A stretch of DNA of 41,409 nt from Marinicella sp. (GTDB taxonomy: Bacteria; Pseudomonadota; Gammaproteobacteria; Xanthomonadales; Marinicellaceae), in assembly GCA_028284365.1 (NCBI GenBank), contig JANQRW010000065.1, forward strand, positions 1-41,409, read 5' to 3'. The notes beneath the pieces are model-generated. The model was not told the origin of the DNA. It did no database searches and saw only the letters and a program-made list of their open reading frames with translations. Below are positions 1 to 8,551 of this stretch, one piece after another. Both the position numbers and the translations under genes were made by a program. Position 1 is the first letter of the stretch. Each line of letters begins with the position of its first letter.

Positions 1-276
1 CAGGGCGTTAACTTGGGTTTTGGTGATGCTGAGTGTTTACTTGAAAAACTGAGTCAGATTAACTTAAAGCATGCGAATGACTTGGCTCAAATACTGAAAA
101 AATACCAACGAGTGCGCCAAGCTGAAGTCCACAAAACTGCTGAAACCATGCATGCACTACATCACTTGTTTACCAACCAGTCAGCCCCTGCCAAAATGCT
201 GCGCGCATTTGGCATGAATGGCTTGAATCAAATTAAACCCATTAAACAATGGTTGTTGAAACAAGCAGGTAGCTGA
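1..276 (+). CDS. UbiH/UbiF/VisC-family FAD monooxygenase, C-terminal end (partial)
   Basis: The open frame enters from the left edge, so only the last 91 residues are visible. It begins QGVNLGFGDAECL, the third FAD-binding motif (usually GQG.N.G..DA..L) of the ubiquinone-biosynthesis hydroxylase family, followed by a helical tail ending KQAGS. Members hydroxylate the ring of ubiquinone precursors at the membrane. UbiH/UbiI genes lie near ygfB, zapA and 6S RNA in many gammaproteobacteria, and those genes follow here, which supports the call. The exact family member (UbiH, UbiI, UbiF) cannot be decided from this fragment. The internal ATG-like starts are not real starts. Confidence 0.85.
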   Translation, partial: QGVNLGFGDAECLLEKLSQINLKHANDLAQILKKYQRVRQAEVHKTAETMHALHHLFTNQSAPAKMLRAFGMNGLNQIKPIKQWLLKQAGS

Positions 277-350
277 TTTCACTAAAAAATGAATTGTTGT
301 TCTATGGTTTGAGCCCAGGATTCAGATAGAAAGGGTTGTCATGTAGTGTT

Positions 351-1013
351 TTATCGCTTGGCGATCTCACCGCTTTTCTGAGCAATCAATGTGATGTCAG
401 CTTTGCGCAAAGCGAATAAACCATTGGTAATTACCCCTGGGATTTGATTGATTTTACTTTCTAACTCTACAGGGTCTAATATTTTCAGATTGTGGACATC
501 GATGATTTGATTGTCATTGTCGGTTACAAAACCATCGCGATAGATGGGTTGGCCACCTAGTTTAACCATTTGTCTGGCCACATAGCTGCGAGCCATTGGT
601 AAGACTTCGACAGGCAAGGGAAATTTACCTAATACATCAACCGTTTTGCTTTGATCAACAATACAGATGAACTTGCGACTGGCAGCAGCAATGATTTTTT
701 CACGGGTTAATGCGCCACCGCCACCTTTAATCAGGCGATTATGTGCATCACACTCATCAGCACCATCTATGTATAAGGTCAAATCGCCAGTTTGGTTCAA
801 TTCTTTAACATTAAATTCAAGTGCTTCAAGGCGTTTTGTTGATTCTTCAGAACTGGAAACCACCGCATCAATGTGGTGTCTGACACTGGGTAATAATTCA
901 ATTAACTCATTGACTGTTGAACCGGTTCCAACTCCTAAATCAATTTTATAATCGTACTGTTTGATGTATTCCAATGCGGCTTGGGCTACTTGTTTCTTTT
1001 GTTTAGCACTCAT
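351..1013 (-). CDS. rpiA: Ribose-5-phosphate isomerase A
   Basis: The 220-residue product has the usual RpiA length. Visible signatures are [14 protein letters not shown] near residues 25-38 (phosphate/substrate loop), [10 protein letters not shown], the catalytic-site motif YIDGADECD, and [12 protein letters not shown] containing the catalytic Lys region. It interconverts ribose-5-phosphate and ribulose-5-phosphate in the non-oxidative pentose phosphate pathway in the cytoplasm. Its ATG overlaps the end of the upstream fau gene by 4 bases, so the two are probably cotranscribed and translationally coupled. It converges with the UbiH-like gene. Nothing unusual is seen. Confidence 0.97.
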   Translation of the reverse strand: MSAKQKKQVAQAALEYIKQYDYKIDLGVGTGSTVNELIELLPSVRHHIDAVVSSSEESTKRLEALEFNVKELNQTGDLTLYIDGADECDAHNRLIKGGGGALTREKIIAAASRKFICIVDQSKTVDVLGKFPLPVEVLPMARSYVARQMVKLGGQPIYRDGFVTDNDNQIIDVHNLKILDPVELESKINQIPGVITNGLFALRKADITLIAQKSGEIAKR

Positions 1014-1552
1014 GGCTCGTAATGTCCTTTTTCGGTAAAAATGTGTTGCAGTTTAACATCCCAACTATCAGTGGGCAATGGCTCAACTTGCTGTAGCTGA
1101 TATGCCACGCCAGCCATAACAGTTTGTTTATTAGCCGCAAAATAGCGATCATAAAATCCTCCACCCATGCCCAGACGATTACCATGCGGATCAAATGCCA
1201 CCAAAGGCATCAGGCATAAATCCAAATGAGGTGCTGTGTGTGCTGTTTTGAATTCAGGTTGGGTGAGGCCATATTGATGTACATTCATATTCAGCTCATT
1301 GTGGTGGCGATGAAACTGCATCCTTTGCTTTTTTATGGATGGAATATAAAAACTTTTGTCAGCTATGTTCAATAAGGCTGTTAAATCTACTTCGCCGTTA
1401 ATGGGTAAATACAGTGCAATGCTTTGAGCCTCTTGAAAGAGTATGGAGGTGGTGATGTGTTTAATGACTTTTTGGCTCTGTAACTGAATGAAATCAGCGG
1501 CCAGCAGCCTTCTTTGTTTGAGAATCTTTAACCTGATGGTTGCTTTGTTCAT
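1010..1552 (-). CDS. fau: 5-formyltetrahydrofolate cyclo-ligase
   Basis: The 180-residue product matches the YgfA/MTHFS family. Near the N-terminus are basic residues and the segment [13 protein letters not shown]; later come the signature [23 protein letters not shown] (glycine-rich ATP/substrate loop) and a C-terminal hydrophobic strand. The enzyme converts 5-formyl-THF to 5,10-methenyl-THF using ATP. It sits directly downstream of 6S RNA, as fau (ygfA) does in Escherichia coli, where the two are processed from one transcript. That arrangement is visible here, with about 35 bases between the 6S 3' end and the fau start. It overlaps rpiA by 4 bases. Confidence 0.95.
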   Translation of the reverse strand: MNKATIRLKILKQRRLLAADFIQLQSQKVIKHITTSILFQEAQSIALYLPINGEVDLTALLNIADKSFYIPSIKKQRMQFHRHHNELNMNVHQYGLTQPEFKTAHTAPHLDLCLMPLVAFDPHGNRLGMGGGFYDRYFAANKQTVMAGVAYQLQQVEPLPTDSWDVKLQHIFTEKGHYEP

Positions 1553-1587
1553 CTGGTTTTTTCAAAGGTAAAATAACAAAAATAGGC

Positions 1588-1783
1588 GTGGAGATGTTGA
1601 CCACATGTGCCGTTGTGTACTGGCGTCCTTGGTACCAAAGGTACAAGGCGGAAACCGGACAACCATCTAAGGCTTCTCACTTCAAGGTGAGCATGCGCAC
1701 TGACAACTGATAAGGTTCCCTGTTAAGCTTAATTAGGGCCAAGGCATATGCTTGTACACCTCGAACACGGCAGTCAACACCAT
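1588..1783 (-). ncRNA. ssrS: 6S RNA (RNA polymerase-binding regulator)
   Basis: Read on the minus strand, this gap between zapA and fau carries hallmarks of 6S RNA. The segment GCATGCTC...GAGAAGCCTTA closely matches the conserved E. coli 6S core, and the ends can pair (GTGTTGAC near 1773-1781 with GTCAACAT near 1593-1601) to close a long hairpin around a central bubble. The length of about 190 nt fits the family. Genomic position between zapA and fau is the standard one. 6S RNA mimics an open promoter and binds the sigma-70 holoenzyme in stationary phase. Exact ends are estimated from the closing stem. Confidence 0.9.
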
Positions 1784-1793
1784 TAAAATGATT

Positions 1794-2087
1794 TTAGTCG
1801 TTAGCTAAAACTTGTTCAAGTTTATCGTTGAGTTTTTTAACTGTGGATAAAACTTCCACGTCATAGTGTTGGTTTTTTGATTGTGATTTTATTAATTCGT
1901 GGGCTATGTTAAGTGCGGCCATCAACGTAATTTTATCGGGAGACATGGTGCTGTTATTGTTCTTGATCTCTTGCATGGTTGTGTCCAAGTGATCAGCAGC
2001 AGAAAGCAATGAAGAGCGTTCGTCTTCATCACAAGCAAATTGATATTCGCGGTTGAGGATGCGAACTGAAATTTTGGTTTGGCTCAT
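1794..2087 (-). CDS. zapA: Cell division protein ZapA
   Basis: The 97-residue product starts MSQTKISVRILNREYQFACD, typical of ZapA (N-terminal ...V.I..R.Y...C), continues with ADHLDTTMQEIKN and MAALNIAHELIK, and ends in a coiled-coil helix. ZapA binds FtsZ and bundles protofilaments at the division septum. It lies directly upstream of 6S RNA, as in E. coli. Its ATG overlaps the stop of the preceding coiled-coil gene by 4 bases (ATGA), so the two are translationally coupled. Confidence 0.95.
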   Translation of the reverse strand: MSQTKISVRILNREYQFACDEDERSSLLSAADHLDTTMQEIKNNNSTMSPDKITLMAALNIAHELIKSQSKNQHYDVEVLSTVKKLNDKLEQVLAND

Positions 2088-2287
2088 GCGGTTTGCTCCA
2101 ATGTTTTCAAACGTGAAATCATGGACTCCAAACGGGTTTTGGCTTGATCATTTTTCTGCATCAATAAGGATTTTTCACTGGTTAACTCTTCCAGCTTGTT
2201 TTTCAAAGCATTGTTTTCGGCTTTGACTTTATTGAGCAAATCAATCATTTGTTCTGTGGTTCTTTCTAAACGTCTAATTTCATCCAT
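2084..2287 (-). CDS. TIGR02449-type small coiled-coil protein (ZapB-like)
   Basis: The 67-residue product is almost entirely heptad-patterned (LERTTEQMIDLLNKVKAEN...LKNKLEELTSEKSLL), consistent with one long coiled coil and no membrane segment. Small proteins of this type (TIGR02449) are encoded just upstream of zapA in many gammaproteobacteria and resemble ZapB, the coiled-coil partner that joins ZapA to the Z-ring. Assignment rests on length, coiled-coil character and the overlapping position with zapA rather than catalytic motifs. It is divergent from ygfB, with a promoter-containing gap of about 180 bases between them. Confidence 0.8.
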   Translation of the reverse strand: MDEIRRLERTTEQMIDLLNKVKAENNALKNKLEELTSEKSLLMQKNDQAKTRLESMISRLKTLEQTA

Positions 2288-2463
2288 CTCTTTTGGGCCT
2301 TGATTGGTTGTTTGGATTAGACCTCACCTTAAAATAAGCTGGTGAGATACCCGAATAAATATAGTTTGTTCGCTACCAAAGGTCAACAAACATCTCAGAA
2401 AATTAACACAAGTTAATGAAAAATATCATAAAATATGTCACACTTTGTAACATTTAACGTCAA

Positions 2464-3009
2464 ATGATTCCATATCAACCTTTCGCAGATCATCTAAAAT
2501 CCATTGGAGTGCTGGCTTCGCCATCAGAGTTACATGCACAAGCCACTGCTGCCTTATGCGTTAATCGCGATACGGATTTCGAGTTTTGGTTACAACAAAT
2601 GATTAATGAATACTGTGTTGAAAACCCCCATGATTCTAATTTTAAAATGGTGATGTCAGCTGTTTTTGATTACGCTAAGGAAAAATTAGATAAAGAAGAT
2701 TACTCTTATGAATTGTTGTTACCACAGGATAACAGCAGTTTGGGTGATCGAGTGGCTGTTTTGGCTGAATGGGTGGCGACATTTCTATCAGGGCTAGGCA
2801 CTGCTGGTATGTCGGAATTGAACCTGTCTCAAGATGGCCGAGAATTCATGCAAGATATGAGTCAAATTGCACGGATTGAAAACGATGCACAAGAGGGCGC
2901 TGGCGAAGAGTTAGACTTCATGGAAATTACGGAATACATACGCACTGGCGTGATGCTGCTGTATATTGAATTGAATACCAACCAGGTACATTCAAAAAGC
3001 ATAAATTAA
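2464..3009 (+). CDS. ygfB: UPF0149 family protein YgfB
   Basis: The 181-residue acidic cytoplasmic protein matches the UPF0149/YgfB family: an N-terminal SPSELHAQATAALCV segment (usual pattern ...E.HG...G.LC), a central LAEWVATFLSGLG motif and a C-terminal DFMEITEYIRTGVMLLY segment. YgfB is a helical protein of limited characterisation; in Pseudomonas aeruginosa it modulates gene expression through AlpA. It is transcribed divergently from zapA, matching the common order zapA-ygfB-pepP-ubiH, although pepP is absent here and the UbiH-like gene sits on the far side of rpiA. Start chosen at the first ATG of the open frame; no strong Shine-Dalgarno is seen. Confidence 0.9.
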   Translation: MIPYQPFADHLKSIGVLASPSELHAQATAALCVNRDTDFEFWLQQMINEYCVENPHDSNFKMVMSAVFDYAKEKLDKEDYSYELLLPQDNSSLGDRVAVLAEWVATFLSGLGTAGMSELNLSQDGREFMQDMSQIARIENDAQEGAGEELDFMEITEYIRTGVMLLYIELNTNQVHSKSIN

Positions 3010-3021
3010 TCAACAAAATAC

Positions 3022-3050
3022 TTGCATCCAAAGTCGTAATTAAGTACCAT
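3022..3050 (+). promoter_or_regulatory. Probable sigma-70 promoter of rplM-rpsI
   Basis: TTGCAT at 3022-3027 and TACCAT at 3045-3050 are separated by exactly 17 bases, a near-consensus housekeeping promoter. It lies just after the ygfB stop and about 110 bases upstream of rplM, which leaves room for a structured leader. Confidence 0.6.
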
Positions 3051-3054
3051 TCCC

Positions 3055-3120
3055 GCTCTTTGTGAAAGGCACGGTCTGCAGGCACATTCTTATTGGCAAA
3101 AAAATCAGACCATGAGCCCG
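3055..3120 (+). promoter_or_regulatory. Structured 5' leader of rplM (possible L13 autoregulatory element)
   Basis: Between the promoter and the rplM start, GGTCTG at 3073-3078 pairs perfectly with CAGACC at 3106-3111. An outer GCTC (3055-3058) can pair with GAGC (3114-3117), and GCC-containing segments can fold inside the loop. L13 (RplM) is known to repress its own operon through the mRNA leader in E. coli, so a protein-binding leader is a reasonable inference. I have not folded it computationally. Confidence 0.45.
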
Positions 3121-3162
3121 AAATATTAAATAGCAGCCAAATAAAAAAGTAGAAGAATTATT

Positions 3163-3591
3163 ATGAAAACATTTAGTGCAAAAGCAGAAGAAATCAATCG
3201 CGAGTGGTTCTTGATTGATGCCGAAGGTAAGACCTTGGGTCGTATGGCTACGGAAATTGCTTTGAGACTTCGTGGTAAGCACAAACCAGAATTTACACCT
3301 CACGTTGATACAGGCGACTACATTGTTGTTGTAAACGCTGAGAAAGTGGCAGTAACGGGTAATAAACTGAATGATAAAGTTTATCATCATCACACTGGTT
3401 ACGTTGGTAACTTGAAATCAATTAAATTAAAAGACATGTTGGAAAAACAACCAGAACGTGTCATTGAAAAAGCGGTAAAAGGCATGCTGCCCAAAAACTC
3501 ATTGGGTCGTCAAATGTACCGTAAACTAAAAGTATATGCTGGTGCTGAGCACCCACACGCAGCACAAGAACCAAAAGCTTTAGAGCTATAA
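3163..3591 (+). CDS. rplM: Large ribosomal subunit protein L13 (uL13)
   Basis: The 142-residue product is full length for bacterial L13. Recognisable segments are the N-terminal [60 protein letters not shown] and the C-terminal [19 protein letters not shown] with [11 protein letters not shown]13 binds 23S rRNA early in 50S assembly. A GAAGAATT sequence precedes the ATG. rpsI follows after a 20-base gap, the universal bacterial operon order. Confidence 0.99.
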   Translation: MKTFSAKAEEINREWFLIDAEGKTLGRMATEIALRLRGKHKPEFTPHVDTGDYIVVVNAEKVAVTGNKLNDKVYHHHTGYVGNLKSIKLKDMLEKQPERVIEKAVKGMLPKNSLGRQMYRKLKVYAGAEHPHAAQEPKALEL

Positions 3592-3611
3592 ATACGAGGT
3601 ATAAGAATATT

Positions 3612-4004
3612 ATGGCAACTCAACAATATTATGGAACAGGCAGACGTAAATCTTCATCTGCACGTGTATTCTTAACACCTGGTTCCGGTAAAATTACTGT
3701 TAACGATAAAGACATCAACGAATATTTCAGCAGAGAAACTGGTGTCATGATTGCAACCCAGCCTTTGGAAAAACTGGGTTTGGTTGATCAATTTGATATC
3801 AATGCAACTGTTGTTGGTGGTGGTACTACTGGTCAAGCCGGTGCGATTCGCTTAGGCCTTTCTCGCGCCTTGTTAGAGTCTGATGACACCTTACGCGCTG
3901 CTTTGAAAGAACATTCTTTCTTAACACGTGATGCCAGAAAAGTGGAAAGAAAGAAAGTCGGCTTACGCAAAGCCCGTCGTTCTGTACAGTTCTCGAAACG
4001 TTAA
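3612..4004 (+). CDS. rpsI: Small ribosomal subunit protein S9 (uS9)
   Basis: The 130-residue product is full length for S9: [16 protein letters not shown] at the N-terminus, the [20 protein letters not shown] segment in the middle, and the basic C-terminal tail [17 protein letters not shown], whose last Arg reaches the ribosomal P site in known structures. It is the second gene of the rplM operon and is followed by a factor-independent terminator. Confidence 0.99.
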   Translation: MATQQYYGTGRRKSSSARVFLTPGSGKITVNDKDINEYFSRETGVMIATQPLEKLGLVDQFDINATVVGGGTTGQAGAIRLGLSRALLESDDTLRAALKEHSFLTRDARKVERKKVGLRKARRSVQFSKR

Positions 4005-4030
4005 TCCAAACTTTTCAAGCAAAACTACCG

Positions 4031-4058
4031 AAGGCCGATTTTCATATCGGCTTTTTTT
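4031..4058 (+). terminator. Rho-independent terminator of rplM-rpsI
   Basis: AAGGCCGAT pairs with ATCGGCTTT across a TTTCAT loop and runs into seven Ts. It begins about 27 bases after the rpsI stop. Confidence 0.85.
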
Positions 4059-4175
4059 GTACCCAAAACCCATCCATATTTATACTTCGTCTGCGAAGCC
4101 GATCAGCCATAAACTTCTTAAATTCATGCAGGCTTTGTGGTTTTTAGGTCAGTTTAAAGAAGCGAATACGAAATT

Positions 4176-4382
4176 CTAGTAATGTGGTGGGATTTCGTTT
4201 TGTGGTTTGAATTCTTCAATGTCGCTTTGTACTTGTTTCATGTGTTGGGTCATCGTTTTTAAAGTGTCTTGATAGGTAGCTATTTCTTTGGTTTGTTGGT
4301 AAACCAGTTTGTTTAAAGTATCTACGGTGTCTTCCAAAAAGGCGATGCGAGTTTCTAAATCGATGATTTTTTTATCTGTCAC
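4176..4382 (-). CDS. slyX: SlyX family protein
   Basis: The 68-residue coiled-coil protein has the SlyX pattern: ..LE.RIAFLEDTVDTLN near the N-terminus, a heptad-rich middle and the characteristic C-terminal end NEIPPHY. SlyX is a widespread small protein of unknown mechanism, originally named for its position next to slyD in E. coli. No slyD is present here. It is convergent with rpsI and divergent from the TPR-protein gene that follows. Confidence 0.92.
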   Translation of the reverse strand: MTDKKIIDLETRIAFLEDTVDTLNKLVYQQTKEIATYQDTLKTMTQHMKQVQSDIEEFKPQNEIPPHY

Positions 4383-4447
4383 TTTGGGTACACTAAATTG
4401 CTTGGGGTCATAGTATAATTTACCACAAAGTAAATAAATGGTTACCC

Positions 4448-6826
4448 ATGAGTGAAAAGAAAAGTATATTGACCGAGGTTATTGAGCGTCGAATCCCACA
4501 AATTTTGGGTGTCTATGTGGCTTCAGTGTGGTTGGCTGTGGAAATTGCTGACTGGATGAGTGAGCGTTTTGATGTACCTCCGCAGTTTTCATCTTATGTT
4601 TTTGTCATCATGATTGCTTTTGTGCCTCTGGTTGCACTGCTGGCTTGGGGACATGGTCGTCCTGGCAAAGACAAATGGACACAAAAACAAGTGCTGTTTA
4701 TACCTATAAATATTGCTTTGGCTTGGTTTGCAGTCACCACATTAATCAAGCCAATTGAAGTATCATCCAAGCAAACTGTAGAAGCACCCACAGAGATGAT
4801 GGCACTGACTGATGTTCAAACAGGTAAGGTGGTTGAGTACGAAGTGGCTAAATCTGGTTTAAGTCAAAAAGTCACAGGTTTCTTTTGGGATAACAAAACC
4901 GGGGATGCATCGTTGGATTGGCTGAGTTATGGATCAATGTGGATGGTGGCCAAAGATTTGATGCGCAATCCAATTATTTCAATTCGTACACCATATGATT
5001 CAGCTTCCATGATGCGGGTTATTGCCAACAAAGGCTTTGAACGGGGGCTGGGTACACCGCTTTCATTAAATTTAGATATTTCTGAAGACGTAGATGCACA
5101 GTGGATGATCAATGGCAAGATAACCAAGAATGACGGAAAAATAACCTTTGAAGCATCTTTGTATGATGTGTTGACAGGTGCTTTAGTTACCACCACCACT
5201 TCAAGTTACGATGATTTATTATTTGCACTGGATGATGTTGCGGAACAAATAGCAGCAGTGATTTTAGAAGAGGCCAAGATACCAACTAACATCATTCCTG
5301 AAATGCCGATTTCAGAATATATTTCTGATAACCTCACAGCGATTGAGTCAGTTATACGGTCATTAAATTTCGTTACCATGGATAATGATTTTGTACAAGG
5401 TGTGGCACAGCTAGAAGAAGCTTTGGAAAATGATCAACAACTGGCGGAAGCTCATGTCTTGAAGATGGATTATTACCGGGCTATGGGTGATGTCAATGAA
5501 GCTAAAAAGGCGGGTGATGCTGCATTGAAGCTTGAGTATAAACTTTCTCCAAGAGATACATTGAAAGTCAAGGCCAACTATTACGCTATGGAAGGTGATC
5601 TGAACAAAGCGATCAGGGTTTTAGAAAATTGGGTTAAGCTGGAGCCGGAAAGTGCAGATGCGCTGCAGGCTTTAGGGTCTAATTATATTGTGGTGGGTAA
5701 CCGTTTGGATGATGCTTTGGATGTTTATACAAAACTGAGTGAAATTCAAAAATCCAATGCCACTGCTTTGGTCAATCAAGCGCGAATATATCGGCTCAAA
5801 GATAATCAGGAAATGGCGCTTAAAGCATTGAAACTGTATGCAGAAACCAATCCGGAGAAGGAGTCTCCATGGTTAGAAATGGGGGCAACTTATTTACAGT
5901 TTGGTGATTTGGAAAAAGCCAAAGAAAGTTATGAAGAAGCCAGTTTATTGAGTTTTAATAAAATCAGTGCTGATTTGGCTTTAGCCAAACTATCTGCTTA
6001 CCAAGGTAAGATTGAAACTGGTTTAGATGCCATTGATGATTTGATTGAAAAATCGGTCAGTGATTCGGCCAAGGTTCAAGTTTTGGGTGAGAAAGAAATT
6101 ATTTTATATTCAACAGGCCGTGTGCGAGAAGCGTTGGATGTGGTCAAGGAGGCCAAAATGCTCAGTGAATCTTATATGCCACCATTACAGCATCAATTAA
6201 TGTATGGTGCTAAAGAGGTCTCATACCTTGCATACTTGCAGGATTATGAAGCCGCATGGAATAAATTGGATGAGGTTAAAAAGCAGTTTAAACCACCCTA
6301 TGACAGTATTCTGGGCGTGGTTGAAGTGACTATTTATGAGCGCACTGGCGAAGATGAGAAAGCTGCTGAAAAATTGATGGAACTTGAACAATTTACGCAA
6401 AGTCTTAATATCAAGGTGTATGATCAGTTCATTGTTTCAGCAAAAGCGATACAGGCCAGGAAAGCGGGTGATTATGAAAAAGCCATTGAATTACATGAAC
6501 AAGCCATCGCTGAATCCAAGCAATCTTTTTTGACCTTAAATACCATTCATGTTCTTGATGACATGATCCACAAGAAAGCCGAGACACTTTTTGAAATGGG
6601 TCAGTTTGAAAAAACCATAAATAGTTTAAGCATTGTTATGAGGCGTAATCCGTTGTTGGGAGATGTTAAATTGTTAGCAGCAAAAGCATACATCAAACTC
6701 AAAAAACATGAGCAAGCACGAATATTGCTTAATGATGTGAAAACACTTTGGATTAATGCCAATAATGGTTTCAAACATCTGGAGGACCTTGAAGAAGTGG
6801 AAGCAAAACTAGCATCATTAAGTTGA
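4448..6826 (+). CDS. Membrane-anchored TPR protein with FlgO/TolB-like region
   Basis: The 792-residue product begins with a short cytoplasmic segment and three predicted membrane helices (about residues 16-36, 50-70 and 81-100). A soluble region of about 110-290 follows, including WMVAKDLMRNP and an NGKITKNDGKITFEASLYD beta segment, resembling the FlgO/TolB-N-like domain often fused to TPR arrays. From about 300 to the end are repeated helix-turn-helix TPR units (for example AEAHVLKMDYYRAMGDVNEA and AYIKLKKHEQARILL). Proteins of this layout are common in some gammaproteobacteria as signalling or scaffold proteins without catalytic domains. The ATG lies 4 bases before the MFS gene at the 3' end, so it leads a four-gene run. 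Function is unknown. Confidence 0.75.
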   Translation: MSEKKSILTEVIERRIPQILGVYVASVWLAVEIADWMSERFDVPPQFSSYVFVIMIAFVPLVALLAWGHGRPGKDKWTQKQVLFIPINIALAWFAVTTLIKPIEVSSKQTVEAPTEMMALTDVQTGKVVEYEVAKSGLSQKVTGFFWDNKTGDASLDWLSYGSMWMVAKDLMRNPIISIRTPYDSASMMRVIANKGFERGLGTPLSLNLDISEDVDAQWMINGKITKNDGKITFEASLYDVLTGALVTTTTSSYDDLLFALDDVAEQIAAVILEEAKIPTNIIPEMPISEYISDNLTAIESVIRSLNFVTMDNDFVQGVAQLEEALENDQQLAEAHVLKMDYYRAMGDVNEAKKAGDAALKLEYKLSPRDTLKVKANYYAMEGDLNKAIRVLENWVKLEPESADALQALGSNYIVVGNRLDDALDVYTKLSEIQKSNATALVNQARIYRLKDNQEMALKALKLYAETNPEKESPWLEMGATYLQFGDLEKAKESYEEASLLSFNKISADLALAKLSAYQGKIETGLDAIDDLIEKSVSDSAKVQVLGEKEIILYSTGRVREALDVVKEAKMLSESYMPPLQHQLMYGAKEVSYLAYLQDYEAAWNKLDEVKKQFKPPYDSILGVVEVTIYERTGEDEKAAEKLMELEQFTQSLNIKVYDQFIVSAKAIQARKAGDYEKAIELHEQAIAESKQSFLTLNTIHVLDDMIHKKAETLFEMGQFEKTINSLSIVMRRNPLLGDVKLLAAKAYIKLKKHEQARILLNDVKTLWINANNGFKHLEDLEEVEAKLASLS

Positions 6827-6830
6827 AACC

Positions 6831-8063
6831 ATGAAAAACAAGCCCAAGCTGATATTGTGGACCGTGATGCTGGTGGGCTTATTGGGGACAATTGGTATTG
6901 CCTTGCCATATCCTGTTTTAGCACCTTATTTTATTGACTATCCAGCCAATGATTTGACTCATTTCATGGGCTTTCACCCTAAAATCCTATTGGGTATTAG
7001 TTTGGCAATTTACCCCTTGGGGTTATTGGTAGGCAGTATTTATATAGGCGCTTTGTCAGACAGTTTTGGTCGTAAAAAAGTGTTGTTAATCACTTTAGTG
7101 GGTTCGGTAGTAGGCTATGGTTTAACAGCTTGGGCTGTGTATGTTGAGTCGTTCATTTATTTTGTTTTAGCGAGGTTCGTAACTGGGTTATGCGAAGGCA
7201 ATATTTCTATTGCTCGGGCGATAGCAGCGGAACTTCATCCTGATATTGATCGTACCAGAGCCCTGTCATTGGTTTATGCCGCCACTTATACCGGTTGGTT
7301 GTTGGGCCCTGTTATTGGTGGATTTTTAATGGTCTATGGCGTGGCCGAAGTGTTTTTGATGGCTGGATTAGGTATGTTATTGGCCACAATTTTGGTGATG
7401 TTCTTGATTGCTCAAGATAAGGAAGAAGATATAGATAATACCTCGTTCTGGCGATCTATTCGTGAAAACAACTCCCTCACACTTTTGAAGCATATAGATA
7501 TCAGACCCATCTTTTGGTTTTACTTTCTCTACAGTATGGGTTTGAATGCCTTTTATGATTTCTATCCAGTGTGGTTTGTGGATTATTATCAGGCTGATGG
7601 TAAGGTTATCTCTTTGGCTACGGTTTGTTTGACCGTTGTGATGATTTTAGTGAGTAGTACTTTAGTGGCACGTACTCAAGTTAAATATGGCGAAATCAAA
7701 GCCATGTTAGCGGGCGGCATGGTTTTGAGTTTGTTATTGTTGATCCAGCCATTCAGTTCTTATCATCAGGCTTTTGTTATTTTTGCTATCATTGGCGGTG
7801 CCATCGCAATGACCAACGGCATGGTACCCAGTTACTTATCACATTATTTTGGACATTTGGGGCAAGGTAAAGTAATGGGTTTACAAACTTCAACTTTCTG
7901 TATCACCAATGTCATCATTGCAGCTGTTGGCGGGTTTGTTTCGGTGTTTGACTCCAGATGGATATTGTTTTTGGGTGCGGCTTTGGTGTTTTTAGCCGTG
8001 ATTTCGCTGTGGCGAAATCGTCAGTCTCAGTTCATTATGATGGAAAAGGTTAAAGCACCATGA
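6831..8063 (+). CDS. MFS transporter (DHA1/TetA-like drug:H+ antiporter type)
   Basis: The 410-residue, strongly hydrophobic product has about 12 membrane helices. The cytoplasmic loop 2-3 motif A is visible as GALSDSFGRKKVLLITL (about residues 76-92), and a second DHA1-like motif follows at GPVIGGFL. These place it in the major facilitator superfamily and suggest proton-coupled efflux of a small molecule. The substrate cannot be deduced. It starts 4 bases after the TPR gene and its stop overlaps the next ATG (ATGA), so it is part of one transcript with its neighbours. Confidence 0.85.
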   Translation: MKNKPKLILWTVMLVGLLGTIGIALPYPVLAPYFIDYPANDLTHFMGFHPKILLGISLAIYPLGLLVGSIYIGALSDSFGRKKVLLITLVGSVVGYGLTAWAVYVESFIYFVLARFVTGLCEGNISIARAIAAELHPDIDRTRALSLVYAATYTGWLLGPVIGGFLMVYGVAEVFLMAGLGMLLATILVMFLIAQDKEEDIDNTSFWRSIRENNSLTLLKHIDIRPIFWFYFLYSMGLNAFYDFYPVWFVDYYQADGKVISLATVCLTVVMILVSSTLVARTQVKYGEIKAMLAGGMVLSLLLLIQPFSSYHQAFVIFAIIGGAIAMTNGMVPSYLSHYFGHLGQGKVMGLQTSTFCITNVIIAAVGGFVSVFDSRWILFLGAALVFLAVISLWRNRQSQFIMMEKVKAP

Positions 8064-8473
8064 AAAAAACAGTCATTATTTATGGACTGTTGTTGGGGGT
8101 GGTGCTGATTGGATTGAAAACCTTGGAATACAAATGGTTGATTCGGGACCTGAGCCAACAATTGTATATCTTCCTCATCGCTTTGTTCTTTATGGCCTTA
8201 GGCGTGTGGCTGAGTTATCAGTTTATCCATAAAAACAATAACAATGAGTTTGAACAAAATACCCAAGCAGTGGTAGCGTTGGGTTTATCAGCAAGAGAAC
8301 TGCAGGTGTTGGAAAAATTAGCAGAGGGGTTGAGCAATCAACAGATCGCAGATACATTGTTTGTATCTGTTAATACGGTGAAAACTCATTTGAAAAATGG
8401 TTTTATAAAACTGGAAGTGAACAATCGTGTTCAGGCGATTAACAAGCTTAAAAGCTTGAATGTCGTTGAATAA
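8060..8473 (+). CDS. Membrane-tethered LuxR-type HTH regulator
   Basis: The 137-residue protein has two N-terminal hydrophobic helices (about residues 4-20 and 32-55), a short linker, and a C-terminal GerE/LuxR helix-turn-helix (about 72-137) with the pattern LSARELQVLEKLAEGLSNQQIADTLFVSVNTVKTHL. There is no receiver or autoinducer domain, so the input is probably sensed through the membrane segment or a partner. It overlaps the MFS gene by 4 bases and precedes a DUF4199 membrane protein. LuxR-HTH/DUF4199 pairings occur elsewhere, which hints that the DUF4199 protein is a partner, target or regulator of it. Confidence 0.85.
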   Translation: MKKTVIIYGLLLGVVLIGLKTLEYKWLIRDLSQQLYIFLIALFFMALGVWLSYQFIHKNNNNEFEQNTQAVVALGLSARELQVLEKLAEGLSNQQIADTLFVSVNTVKTHLKNGFIKLEVNNRVQAINKLKSLNVVE

Positions 8474-8551
8474 TTTATGATTTCACCTCAATGGGTGATG
8501 TCATTCAGTCCAGTATCCTTAAGATGGTGGTTGTTTATTGAGGAGAAAAAA

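Noticed and set aside
667..951. Plus-strand ORF opposite rpiA
   Set aside because: It is an antisense shadow of a clearly coding gene; the same applies to the many other short overlapping frames.
8477..8551. N-terminal extension of the DUF4199 protein
   Set aside because: The ATG at 8552 has a good AGGAG and fits the membrane-protein start; the upstream 25 residues lack family character.
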